Shown one piece after another: positions 27,430 to 35,782 of a DNA stretch of 60,405 nucleotides; position 1 is the stretch's first letter; the number at the start of each line of letters is the position of its first letter. The notes under the pieces are model-generated. The model was given only the letters and a program-made list of their open reading frames with translations. It was not told the DNA's origin and searched no databases. This DNA is from Flavobacteriaceae bacterium (GTDB taxonomy: Bacteria > Bacteroidota > Bacteroidia > Flavobacteriales > Weeksellaceae). The translations under genes and the position numbers were made by a program. The stretch is taken from positions 194,447-254,851 of the forward strand of contig JAGLAZ010000001.1 in assembly GCA_018260565.1 (NCBI GenBank). Reading direction: 5' to 3'.

Positions 27430-28346
27430 TCTTGTAAAAATTTCTTTCCCAATTCTATATTACTTTGCACGATCATCGGATATTTGCTTATTACAGGGGA
27501 AAACCCTGAGAAAAATTCCGCAACTGATGGAATATCGGAACCTTCAAAATCCATCACAAAATTGGCTGCATACAGTTCAATACAATTCCAAATCCCTACA
27601 CTTGCAGCCTGCATCCTATATCCTTCTGGAGACGAGGCATTCACGATTAAAATTTTTCTATTTTGTAGGCTTAATAAACCACAAATTTGAACTATCTCCT
27701 CCAATTCATCGCCTTTTTTACAAGCATAAAATTGTAAATATCCGGAGGTACTTAAATTTTGCATAGTTTTAAAAAGTTCATATTTTTTAGATTTGGTAAG
27801 CCCGATAAAGAGCATATTTTTTTCTAAAAATCTAAAAGCTATTGGTGATGAAACTGTAGTAAAATTGAGAAAATTATTCCATTTTTTAATCTTATTTCTG
27901 CGCTGTGCTTTTAATGAATCCCAAATTGTACTTGGCTCTTGAATAGGGATATACATATTGGTTCTACGCCTGAAATTTTCAATGATTTCTTCGCAGAAAT
28001 CCATATCACATTCAGAAAAAGCATAAGAACGAATAATAGTATTTGAAATAAATGTAGATATGAACTTTTTTGTATATAAAGTGTCTTTTTCTGAAAGCCA
28101 TAAACCCAATTGCTGGCAGAAATGGGGCTGGAAAACCCAAATTTTTCTACCAAAAATTTGGTACGCAAAGGGCAAAACAATAGTATGCGCCGAATCTGTG
28201 TAAACACCCCATTGGTATCCCAGCAAAATATCTAACAATGACAGATTACAATAGACTGAAATCTTATCTGATGTTTTGCTGTAGTATTCTAATTTTGAAA
28301 TTAAACCATGTGAAAAATCTTTCCTACGTATGAATTGAAATTTCAT
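27420..28346 (-). CDS. Possible FemAB/GNAT-type acyltransferase
   Basis: A 308-residue soluble protein. The segment WVFQPHFCQQLGLWL (near 72-86) is like the QQ-L-G stretch in Bacteroidota proteins with a double GNAT (FemAB-like) fold, and AQRRNKIKKW (near 150) is like their conserved basic motif. The C-terminal part, NRKILIVNASSPEGYRMQAA with DFEGSDIPSVAEFFSGF, fits the end of such a fold. The substrate is unknown. Overlaps the membrane-protein gene by 10 nt and lies 5 nt after radC. Confidence 0.6.
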   Translation of the reverse strand: MKFQFIRRKDFSHGLISKLEYYSKTSDKISVYCNLSLLDILLGYQWGVYTDSAHTIVLPFAYQIFGRKIWVFQPHFCQQLGLWLSEKDTLYTKKFISTFISNTIIRSYAFSECDMDFCEEIIENFRRRTNMYIPIQEPSTIWDSLKAQRRNKIKKWNNFLNFTTVSSPIAFRFLEKNMLFIGLTKSKKYELFKTMQNLSTSGYLQFYACKKGDELEEIVQICGLLSLQNRKILIVNASSPEGYRMQAASVGIWNCIELYAANFVMDFEGSDIPSVAEFFSGFSPVISKYPMIVQSNIELGKKFLQEWM

Positions 28347-28351
28347 ATAAT

Positions 28352-29029
28352 TTAAATTAAACCAGAATCTGCAAAACTGAAATAACCCCCTTTGTAAACA
28401 ATGATATGATCCAAAACAGAGATGTCCAGAAGTTTTCCTGCTTCCACACTTTTTTTAGTTATATCTAAATCTTGCTGACTGGGTTTGGGGTTGTCTGAAG
28501 GATGATTATGGCAGAGAATAATAGCAGTGGCTAGATGTTCTAATGCTCTTTTAAAAACAGGTCTCAAATCCACCGAGGAACTGGAAATTCCGCCCCGTGT
28601 GAATTGTTCCTTATGAAGCACTTTGTTAGAATTATTTAAAAATATTACCCAAAACTCTTCTGTTTTAAGATCTTCAAGATAAAATTTTACAATACTATAT
28701 GCATCGGAACTGCTGCTTATTTTGGGGCGTTCTATAGGTATTTGTGCAGCTTTTCTTTTTGAAATTTCCATAGTAGCGGCTATTTTAACAGCCTTAGCAA
28801 TCCCAATTCCTTTAAATTTTTGGAGCTCTGTAAGGCTCAATTGTGCGAGAATATTCCAGTCACGCTTGCATTCATCAAGAATTATTTGGGCAAGTTCCAT
28901 AGCACTGTGTTCTCTACTCCCATTTTCAATTATTAAGGCTAATAATTCGGAATCACTAAGTGCATGTCTGCCTTTCTGTTCAAATTTTTCTCGCGGTTTA
29001 TCGTCATCCGCTAAATGCCGGATTGCCAT
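28352..29029 (-). CDS. radC: RadC-like JAB-domain protein
   Basis: A 225-residue protein with an N-terminal helix-hairpin-helix region (LQKFKGIGIAKAVKI) and a C-terminal JAB/MPN metalloprotein domain with the motif HNHPSDNPKPSQQD (near 172-185), which holds the His, Ser and Asp zinc ligands. The name implies DNA repair, but its biochemical role is not established. It starts 1 nt after the ABC ATPase stop and shows normal length for the family. Confidence 0.95.
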   Translation of the reverse strand: MAIRHLADDDKPREKFEQKGRHALSDSELLALIIENGSREHSAMELAQIILDECKRDWNILAQLSLTELQKFKGIGIAKAVKIAATMEISKRKAAQIPIERPKISSSSDAYSIVKFYLEDLKTEEFWVIFLNNSNKVLHKEQFTRGGISSSSVDLRPVFKRALEHLATAIILCHNHPSDNPKPSQQDLDITKKSVEAGKLLDISVLDHIIVYKGGYFSFADSGLI

Positions 29030-29030
29030 A

Positions 29031-29699
29031 TTAGTTGGTGATAAGACCGTCGTACATTTTTAATTTCCTATCTGTAAGATCGGCAAGTTTATTATTATGG
29101 GTAACAATTACAAACGTTTGATTGTATTTATCTCTAAGCCTAAAAAACAAGTCATGCAGATCATCAGCATTTTTAGAGTCAAGATTACCAGTAGGTTCAT
29201 CTGCAAAAATAACTTTGGGCTGATGAATGAGGGCTCTTGCTACAGCTACTCTTTGTGCCTCACCTCCAGATAGCTGTCTTGGCTTATGTTGCATTCTGAG
29301 GCTTATATTAAGATCTTTAAATAATTCGTGAGCTCTATCTTCAAAGTCCTTTATTGGTAATTTGGCAATCCGAATAGGAATCATAACATTCTCCCAAGCA
29401 GTGAATTCTGGTAAGAGATTATGATATTGAAAAATAAAACCTATATTTTTATTTCTAAAGTTACTCAGATTTTTATCATTTAATTGTGCATATTCTGCAC
29501 CATCCATTGTTACACTGGTATGGTATTTTTTAGGATCTGTCGGTCTATCCAGACTTCCCAGTATTTGTAATAAAGTTGATTTTCCTGCACCACTCTCTCC
29601 TACTATGGAGACTACTTCGCCTTGCATAATTTTTAAATCCACCCCTTTTAGTACATGAAGGTTTCCATAAAATTTATGTACATTTTTTGCCTCGATCAT
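29031..29699 (-). CDS. ABC transporter ATP-binding protein, LolD/MacB-type
   Basis: A 222-residue ATPase. Walker A GESGAGKSTLLQ is at 35-46, the signature LSGGEAQRVAVARAL near 143, and Walker B VIFADEPTGNLDSKN near 163. The sequence is typical of LolD-like lipoprotein-export or MacB-type ATPases. No permease gene is nearby, so it must work with one encoded elsewhere. It follows the E2 gene but is separated by a terminator. Confidence 0.92.
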   Translation of the reverse strand: MIEAKNVHKFYGNLHVLKGVDLKIMQGEVVSIVGESGAGKSTLLQILGSLDRPTDPKKYHTSVTMDGAEYAQLNDKNLSNFRNKNIGFIFQYHNLLPEFTAWENVMIPIRIAKLPIKDFEDRAHELFKDLNISLRMQHKPRQLSGGEAQRVAVARALIHQPKVIFADEPTGNLDSKNADDLHDLFFRLRDKYNQTFVIVTHNNKLADLTDRKLKMYDGLITN

Positions 29700-29730
29700 T
29701 TGCCAAAAATATTGAATTGAAAATAAATTA

Positions 29731-29750
29731 AAAACCCTGCCGAAGCAGGG
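29731..29750 (-). terminator. UUCG-loop terminator after the pyruvate dehydrogenase E2 gene
   Basis: On the minus strand CCCTGC-TTCG-GCAGGG is followed by TTTTTAATTT. It lies 5 nt after the E2 stop. Confidence 0.88.
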
Positions 29751-29755
29751 ATATT

Positions 29756-31393
29756 TTAAAGTAAAAGGCTTAAAGGCTGTTCCAAATACGTGCGTAATGT
29801 TTTCAAGAATTCCGCGCCTGTAGCGCCATCTATTACTCTATGATCACAGGCCATACTTAGTTTCATTGTATTACCTACTACTATTTGTCCATCTTTAACA
29901 ATTGGTTTTTCTAAAATTGCTCCTACTGAAAGAATAGCGGAGTTGGGTTGATTAATAATAGAAGTGAATGTCTCAATACCAAACATACCTAAGTTGGAAA
30001 TAGAAAAGGTGCTACCTTCCATTTCATTCGCTTTTAATTTTTTATCTCTAGCTCTGCTTGCCAAGTCTTTTACGGATTGTGAAATTTCTGTATAAGACAT
30101 GGTATCTGTATTTTTCAAAACAGGCACTACTAAACCATCGGTAACAGCGACTGCCACACCAATATGGATTCCACCGTGATGAATGATTTTATCTCCTGCC
30201 CAGCTGCTGTTTACCTGAGGATGTTTCCTTAGTGCCTTAGCCACCGCTTTAATTAACATATCATTAAAAGATATTTTAGTATCCGGCATGCTATTAATTT
30301 CGGTACGGGCCTGTATAGCTTTATCCATATCGATTTCTACCATAAGATAGTAGTGAGGCGCAGTAAATTTACTTTCCGATAATCGTTTAGCTATCAGGGT
30401 GCGAATTTGGGAATTAGGAGTTTCAGAATCCTCCAAAGAAGTTTGAATAGGAGTATACTTCTCTATTTTTTCTTTCTCTTGGTTTGAAGTTGTGTTAGTT
30501 GCAATGTTTTCAATGTCCTTTTTTACTATTCTACCATTTTCTCCAGATCCGTGAATAGTATGAATATCAAGACCTTTTTCTTCAGCCAATTTTTTCGCTA
30601 AAGGAGAAATAAAGATTCTTTCTTGTGAACTTCCAGTCTCTGTAGAATTATTATTACTTACATTTTGTGTGGTATCCACTTTGGGTACGCTATCCTGTTC
30701 ATTAGCATTAGTACTATTTTGCATATTATTTCCACCTGAAACAATGCTGGAAACAGCAGTACCCGCAGGACCAATAATTGCCAATACAGAATCAACTGGC
30801 GCTGAAGCACCATTTTCTACACCTTGAAACAATAAAACTCCATCAAATTCTGATTCAAAGTCCTGAACGGCTTTATCAGTTTCAATTTCGGCCAATAATT
30901 CTCCTTTCTTAACGGTTTCTCCAACTTTTTTTAGCCAATTCGCTACTTTACCATCTGTCATAGTATCAGATAGCCTAGGCATAGTAATTACATGAACATT
31001 TTCTGGAAGAGTATCTGAACTAATACTTTCAGTAGGAGTTTGTTTTTTACTTTCTGAAGCTTGTTCTGCAGAAATTTCAGTTTCTTTTTCTAAAGTTTTA
31101 TTATCCGGTTCTTCTTTTGTGATACCACCAGAAACGTAAGAACTTATATCTTCATTAGCATCTCCAATTATTGCCAAAATACTATCCACAGGTGCTGCGT
31201 CACCTTCTTGAGTTCCTACGAACAATAACGTACCCGAAAATTCTGATTCAAAATCTTGAATTGCTTTATCGGTTTCTATTTCGGCAAGAATATCACCTTC
31301 TTTTACGGTATCTCCTACCTTTTTATGCCATACAGCTACTTTTCCTTCCGTCATCGTATCAGAAAGTCGCGGCATGTTTATTATTTCGGCCAT
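29756..31393 (-). CDS. Pyruvate dehydrogenase complex E2, dihydrolipoyl acetyltransferase
   Basis: Core of the pyruvate dehydrogenase complex, passing acetyl groups from E1 to CoA. Length 545. There are two lipoyl domains with lipoylated Lys43 and Lys174 in ETDKA motifs, a Glu/Ser/Thr/Asn-rich linker, the peripheral subunit-binding domain (about 262-296, FISPLAKKLAEEKG), and the catalytic domain (about 315-545) with His518 and Asp522 in DHRVIDGA. The E1-alpha gene lies 50 nt upstream. E3 (lpd) lies about 7 kb away and E1-beta is not in the window. Confidence 0.95.
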   Translation of the reverse strand: MAEIINMPRLSDTMTEGKVAVWHKKVGDTVKEGDILAEIETDKAIQDFESEFSGTLLFVGTQEGDAAPVDSILAIIGDANEDISSYVSGGITKEEPDNKTLEKETEISAEQASESKKQTPTESISSDTLPENVHVITMPRLSDTMTDGKVANWLKKVGETVKKGELLAEIETDKAVQDFESEFDGVLLFQGVENGASAPVDSVLAIIGPAGTAVSSIVSGGNNMQNSTNANEQDSVPKVDTTQNVSNNNSTETGSSQERIFISPLAKKLAEEKGLDIHTIHGSGENGRIVKKDIENIATNTTSNQEKEKIEKYTPIQTSLEDSETPNSQIRTLIAKRLSESKFTAPHYYLMVEIDMDKAIQARTEINSMPDTKISFNDMLIKAVAKALRKHPQVNSSWAGDKIIHHGGIHIGVAVAVTDGLVVPVLKNTDTMSYTEISQSVKDLASRARDKKLKANEMEGSTFSISNLGMFGIETFTSIINQPNSAILSVGAILEKPIVKDGQIVVGNTMKLSMACDHRVIDGATGAEFLKTLRTYLEQPLSLLL

Positions 31394-31443
31394 TTAGTTT
31401 ATATTAAATATCTTCTTTAATTACAGTTAAGTAAAAATGAAAT

Positions 31444-32454
31444 TTATTTTGTAGAATTTTCATATTTATCAATGAACGGATAGTCATTTTGAGCATAAAT
31501 GTATTCATACAGTTTTTCTTTATCTGGGAAAGGAGAATTTTCAGCAAATTCTACACATTCTTCAACAAAGTTTTTGGATTTTTCCTCCAAAGCGTCAAGA
31601 TCTTCCTCTGTTGCCCAAGAATTAGAAAGAATTTCATGTCTTACCCAAAGAATAGGATCTTGTTTTTTGTGTTCTGTAACTTCATCCTTCGTACGATATG
31701 GCTCAGCATCCGACATGGAATGACCTCTATATCTATAAGTACGAGCTTCAATAAAAGTAGGTCCATCCCCTCTTCTGGCACGCTCTATAGCTTCGAATGC
31801 ACCCTCCGCTACAGAAATAGGATTGGTAGCATCTATAGGGTAGCATGGCATCTCATATCCTAATCCAAGTTTATAAATATCCTCGTGATTAGCGGTTCTT
31901 TTAACGGAAGTCCCCATAGCATATTGATTGTTTTCACAAACAAAAACTACCGGTAATTTCCAATTCATTGCCATATTAAAAGTTTCATGAAGGGAACCTT
32001 GGCGCACTGCACCATCACCCATAAAACAAATATTGACAGCTTCCCTATTAAAATATTTATTTGCAAAAGCTATCCCAGCACCGAGAGGAATTTGACCGCC
32101 TACTATACCATGACCACCATAAAACCGGTGTTCTCTGCTAAAAATATGCATACTTCCACCCATTCCGCCACTCGTTCCAGTAGCTTTTCCACATAGTTCA
32201 GCCATAATTCTGCGAGGATCTACACCCATTGCCATTGGAAGGATGTGACACCTGTAAGCAGTTATCATACTATCCTTAGTCATATCCATTGCGTGGACAA
32301 ATCCAGCTGGTATGGCTTCCTGACCATTATAAAGATGTAAAAAACCTCTAATTTTTTGTTTTAAATAGAGCGATCGACATTTATCCTCAAATCTTCGCCA
32401 CATGGACATTTGCTCATACCATTGTAGGTAAACCTCCGGAGTGTATTCTTTCAT
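31444..32454 (-). CDS. pdhA: Pyruvate dehydrogenase E1 component, alpha subunit
   Basis: Thiamine-diphosphate-dependent subunit that decarboxylates pyruvate with E1-beta. The ATG at 32454 (MKEYTPEVYLQWY) is preferred over one 21 nt earlier because it gives the usual N-terminus. Features: RRFEDKCRSLYLKQKIRGF, GGMGGSMHIF, the TPP motif GDGAVRQGSLHE to VCENNQYAMGT, and the phosphorylation-loop-like RYRGHSMSDAEPYR. E2 follows after 50 nt. Confidence 0.96.
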   Translation of the reverse strand: MKEYTPEVYLQWYEQMSMWRRFEDKCRSLYLKQKIRGFLHLYNGQEAIPAGFVHAMDMTKDSMITAYRCHILPMAMGVDPRRIMAELCGKATGTSGGMGGSMHIFSREHRFYGGHGIVGGQIPLGAGIAFANKYFNREAVNICFMGDGAVRQGSLHETFNMAMNWKLPVVFVCENNQYAMGTSVKRTANHEDIYKLGLGYEMPCYPIDATNPISVAEGAFEAIERARRGDGPTFIEARTYRYRGHSMSDAEPYRTKDEVTEHKKQDPILWVRHEILSNSWATEEDLDALEEKSKNFVEECVEFAENSPFPDKEKLYEYIYAQNDYPFIDKYENSTK

Positions 32455-32543
32455 TAAAGCGTATAATAAGCACAAATTAACGAAAAAAGCATGTAAATTA
32501 TAGTATGCGTATAGATTAAAAATTAGTCCTTAATTTTGAAGAT
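32455..32543. promoter_or_regulatory. Divergent region between pdhA (-) and PAP2 gene (+)
   Basis: On the plus strand TAATTTTG (32531-32538) matches TAnnTTTG and ends 5 nt before the ATG at 32544, so the PAP2 mRNA may be leaderless. Facing pdhA there is only the imperfect TTAATTTG (minus strand, near 32480-32473). Confidence 0.6.
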
Positions 32544-33131
32544 ATGATAGAGAATAAAACTCCTGCCTATTCGTTTTGGAAAATAATTTCTGATGTATTT
32601 AATCCTGCGACGGCTCTTACATTATATTTCGCTTATGCTAATTTTTCAGCATATCCTTATGATAAGGCTATAAACAGGCTTTTACTTTTATTGGGTGTTG
32701 TGGTATTACCAGTTTTTGGATTTATACTATATAAAGTAAAAAAGGGGAAATTTACCAATATTGATGTATCTGATAGAAAACAAAGAAAAATACTTTATAT
32801 ATTTATTCTTGTCTTCGTTATGCTCTACACTGGTCTAGACAGATTATTGGTGGCACATTATGATACAGCAATTATATGTGGGCTCAGTCTCTTAATCATT
32901 CTTCAAATCAGTAATTTTTTTATTAAAAGTTCCATGCATACAGCTTTTAATGTGTTTACTTGTTTTCTTTGGTTTAAGGAACATAATCAGATATTTTATT
33001 TATGGGTTTTAATTACATTAATGGTGGGGGTAAGCCGATATTACTTAAAACGTCATAGTATTTCTGAAATAATATCAGGTGCAGGAATTGCTATACTGTT
33101 AGGTGGTATTTATTTAGTTTCAAAAGTTTAA
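32544..33131 (+). CDS. PAP2-like membrane phosphatase homologue
   Basis: A 195-residue protein with about six hydrophobic segments. It shows the second and third PAP2 motifs in altered form, KSSMHTAFN (near 134-142) and SRYYLKRHSISEI (near 168-180), with the catalytic His pair kept but Glu in place of the usual Asp. The first motif, KX6RP, is not evident; DRKQRK may replace it. It may act on undecaprenyl pyrophosphate or lipids, or be inactive. The BlaI-like gene starts 1 nt after the stop. Confidence 0.7.
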   Translation: MIENKTPAYSFWKIISDVFNPATALTLYFAYANFSAYPYDKAINRLLLLLGVVVLPVFGFILYKVKKGKFTNIDVSDRKQRKILYIFILVFVMLYTGLDRLLVAHYDTAIICGLSLLIILQISNFFIKSSMHTAFNVFTCFLWFKEHNQIFYLWVLITLMVGVSRYYLKRHSISEIISGAGIAILLGGIYLVSKV

Positions 33132-33132
33132 T

Positions 33133-33459
33133 ATGAATTATTTAACAGATAAGGAGGAAGAGATTATGCTCTGTATATGGGAATTAGGGGGTGGTTATAT
33201 GAAAGATATCCACGAAAAACTTGATCCTGAAAAAATCCACCGAAATACTCTTAGCACCTATTTAAAAATATTGGTTGAAAAAGGATTCATCCGACCAGAG
33301 AAGCACTTAAGGATTCATTTTTATCAAATAGAAATAGGAAAAGAAGATTATGCAATACAATATCTTATAAGGTTTGCAGATAGATATTATAAAAAGGATA
33401 AAAATTTAGCCAAAAAGATAGCCAAAAATAAAAAAATAAAAAAGCATTTTCACTTATAA
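33133..33459 (+). CDS. BlaI/MecI/CopY-family transcriptional regulator
   Basis: A 108-residue winged-helix DNA-binding protein. The N-terminal helix NYLTDKEEEIMLCIWELGGGYMKDIHEKL and the recognition segment NTLSTYLKILVEKGFI fit the family. There is no BlaR1-type sensor protease gene nearby; it is short and ends with a Lys-rich tail (KKIAKNKKIKKHF). It is transcribed with the PAP2-like gene. What it represses is unknown. Confidence 0.85.
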   Translation: MNYLTDKEEEIMLCIWELGGGYMKDIHEKLDPEKIHRNTLSTYLKILVEKGFIRPEKHLRIHFYQIEIGKEDYAIQYLIRFADRYYKKDKNLAKKIAKNKKIKKHFHL

Positions 33460-33460
33460 A

Positions 33461-34087
33461 TCATTCAGCACCACTAACATAGAAAATTACAGCTTGTACT
33501 CTTGCTAAAATTTCTCTTACATGATTTCTATAAAAACTTTCATTAGATTCTATATCTTGAGCATCATATCCTAAAGCGTTTAGACCTATATTTCGAGCAT
33601 AAAACAAAGCTCTGAGGTTATGGTAACCTTGCGAGACTATGATAATATTTTTTTGTTTGTAAACAGATTTTGCCCGCTGAATACTGCTGGCAGTACTAAA
33701 TCCTTTACTATCCATAAGAATGGCTTCCTCTGGAACACCATTTTCTTTAACTAAAAAATTTTTCATAGCTAATGGTTCGTCATAATAGGGAGATTTTTCA
33801 CCAGATACGATGATTTTCTTAACTTTATAATGATGATATAACAGTGCGGCGGCAGCCATTCTACTAATGAAGTAAGGATTTGCCCTCCCTCCCCTTGTTT
33901 TGGGTGATGTGCCTAAAACCAAAGCCACTTCTCTTGGCGGAACTTTACTTATTTTAGTAAATGTAGCATTCCGTGTAACTTCATATACCCAGATATTGCA
34001 AACAACCACGAATATTATGGTCAATTCAGCGAGTACCAACCCGGGTTTTACAATAGATATAAGCTTTTTAGCTTTATTGTTCATCAA
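33461..34087 (-). CDS. SanA/YdcF-like DUF218 membrane protein
   Basis: A 208-residue protein with one N-terminal membrane helix (about 14-34) and a DUF218 domain: VALVLGTSPKTRGGRANPYF, IIVSGEKSPYYDEPLAMKNFL, FSTASSIQRA and IIVSQGYHNLRALFYARNIG. SanA-type proteins affect envelope permeability to vancomycin at high temperature in enterobacteria; function here is inferred. The start overlaps the reductase gene by 14 nt. Confidence 0.88.
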   Translation of the reverse strand: MMNNKAKKLISIVKPGLVLAELTIIFVVVCNIWVYEVTRNATFTKISKVPPREVALVLGTSPKTRGGRANPYFISRMAAAALLYHHYKVKKIIVSGEKSPYYDEPLAMKNFLVKENGVPEEAILMDSKGFSTASSIQRAKSVYKQKNIIIVSQGYHNLRALFYARNIGLNALGYDAQDIESNESFYRNHVREILARVQAVIFYVSGAE

Positions 34088-35162
34088 ATGAGATTACTAT
34101 ATTAGAAGATATAGGATAAGCTCTGCAAACGAGAATTTTTCCAGATTTTTCTTCATTTGCAGTAAGATACTCATTTTCCTCAGAATATACAGTTCCAGAT
34201 AGCAGTTGGCAACTACAATTGCCACAAATCCCGGATCTGCAAGAATACGGAACGCTTATATTTTGTTCCAAAAGACTATCTAAAATAGAATAGGGTGAAT
34301 GTAATTCTGTACGAATTGTTTCATTTCTAATTCTTAATAGAAGAGAGGTGATTGTACTTTTTTCTACTTCTGACTTGTTTTTTACATCTCTAGCAAGAAG
34401 AACGCGTATATGATCCTCCACTATAATACTCTGCTCTGGAATTCCAAATTCCAATAATGCATTATGCATTTCTAGCACCATGGTTTCATGTCCAGAAATC
34501 AGTGCTGCATCCACCGCATCAAAAATGGTAGATTCATCATCTTGAGGATCTGTATGTAAAACTTGATTTATAAGTAAATATAGTTTTTGCCTTGTCAATC
34601 GTCCTGTATAAAGAGGAGAAATATTTTGGTAAAAATTATTATTCTCTGGTTTGCTAAAGATATAGTGAAGATGGATTCTGCCAGGAAATTGTTGCATCAG
34701 CATTTTCATTTCAGATTTTAAATAGCAGGAGGCATCATTGCTAACTCCATGAAAAATATAAAATCTCGTTCTATTTTCCTTTTGTACTAAATCCTTAATA
34801 ATACTGTATATGGATGTTATTCCTATACCTGTGGCAAAAGCTAAAATAGTACGAAATTCTGCAGGCTTTGGTGGTAAAAGAAATTCTCCTTGAGGAGGAG
34901 ATATTAAACAAGTACTCCCTACTTTAAAGATTTCCCTAGAATTATTTTTATAATTTTTAATATAAAATTTTAGAAAATTGTCATCTGTTGCGGATACCAA
35001 AGAATACGCTCTATTTTTATCTTCAGCATTTTCCTTAATATATAAAAATTGCCCTGGAAGATAGGAGGAAAAGCTCTTAGGTTTCTCTAAAATCAGACAT
35101 TCAATTTCTTCCCCATCGGCTAAAGGGAATTTTTGTGTTATTTTTACTTCGAAATAATTCAT
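34074..35162 (-). CDS. Ferredoxin-type FAD/NAD reductase with C-terminal 2Fe-2S domain (PaaE-like)
   Basis: A 362-residue electron-transfer protein. The FAD-binding domain comes first (RAYSLVSATDD near 53), then the NAD(P)-binding part (FATGIGITSIYSII near 112) and a plant-type [2Fe-2S] domain with Cys308, Cys313, Cys316 and Cys346. This order is like PaaE and HCP reductases. Its partner oxygenase is not in the window and the phenylacetate role cannot be assumed. It diverges from the TlpA-like gene with only 4 nt between the annotated starts. Confidence 0.85.
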   Translation of the reverse strand: MNYFEVKITQKFPLADGEEIECLILEKPKSFSSYLPGQFLYIKENAEDKNRAYSLVSATDDNFLKFYIKNYKNNSREIFKVGSTCLISPPQGEFLLPPKPAEFRTILAFATGIGITSIYSIIKDLVQKENRTRFYIFHGVSNDASCYLKSEMKMLMQQFPGRIHLHYIFSKPENNNFYQNISPLYTGRLTRQKLYLLINQVLHTDPQDDESTIFDAVDAALISGHETMVLEMHNALLEFGIPEQSIIVEDHIRVLLARDVKNKSEVEKSTITSLLLRIRNETIRTELHSPYSILDSLLEQNISVPYSCRSGICGNCSCQLLSGTVYSEENEYLTANEEKSGKILVCRAYPISSNIVISFDEQ

Positions 35163-35166
35163 TCCA

Positions 35167-35772
35167 GTGATGGTAGGACAAATAAGCTTGAAAAATACAA
35201 AATTTCTGACTATAAGCAGTTGGATTCTACTCTACCTGTTGTTTTCTTGTAATAAACATCCTGTAGATCCTAACCCTCAACCTAAAATCGCTCAAAATAA
35301 ACCTGTATTTAAAGAGGAAACAGAAGGTCTAAGAAATGAACCTGTTTCATTGGAAATATTGACTACCAAAAGAATACAAGAAGTCATGAATCCAAAAAAC
35401 CCTACTGATTCACTTTTTGTTTATAATTATTTTGCAACCTGGTGCCCTCCTTGCGTTGAAGAAATCCCTCATTTTAAAAATGAAAAGGAGAAAAGAAAAG
35501 GAGAAAAAATAAAGTTTGTATTCATTAGCGTAGATGAAAAGGCTACGTGGAATACCATTTTACCGAACTTTGTTAAAGAAAAAGGTATCGCATTAAGCAC
35601 AAAGATCGCCCCGCAAAATTTATTAAATCCTACGTTTTTTGCCTCAAATTTTAAAGAGATCCAAGGTGGAAATATACCATTTACTAAAATTTGCAAAAAT
35701 GGAAAATGTAAAGAATATGTAGGAGGAATTTCTGAAGATCAATTAAAATTAGAAATTGATAGTTTCCAATAA
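35167..35772 (+). CDS. TlpA-like thioredoxin-fold lipoprotein
   Basis: A 201-residue exported thiol-disulfide protein. The active site FATWCPPCVEEI has Cys93 and Cys96. The start is unsure: from the ATG the lipobox is at Cys28 (YLLFSC), but a TTG at 35188 (reading MKNTKFLTISSWILLY) would give a more classical signal peptide of 20 residues. Two Met codons at 35167 and 35170 are alternatives. The FecCD permease gene follows 10 nt later. It may reduce periplasmic disulfides or serve in cytochrome or metal handling. Confidence 0.85.
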   Translation: MMVGQISLKNTKFLTISSWILLYLLFSCNKHPVDPNPQPKIAQNKPVFKEETEGLRNEPVSLEILTTKRIQEVMNPKNPTDSLFVYNYFATWCPPCVEEIPHFKNEKEKRKGEKIKFVFISVDEKATWNTILPNFVKEKGIALSTKIAPQNLLNPTFFASNFKEIQGGNIPFTKICKNGKCKEYVGGISEDQLKLEIDSFQ

Positions 35773-35782
35773 AGTGAAAAAG

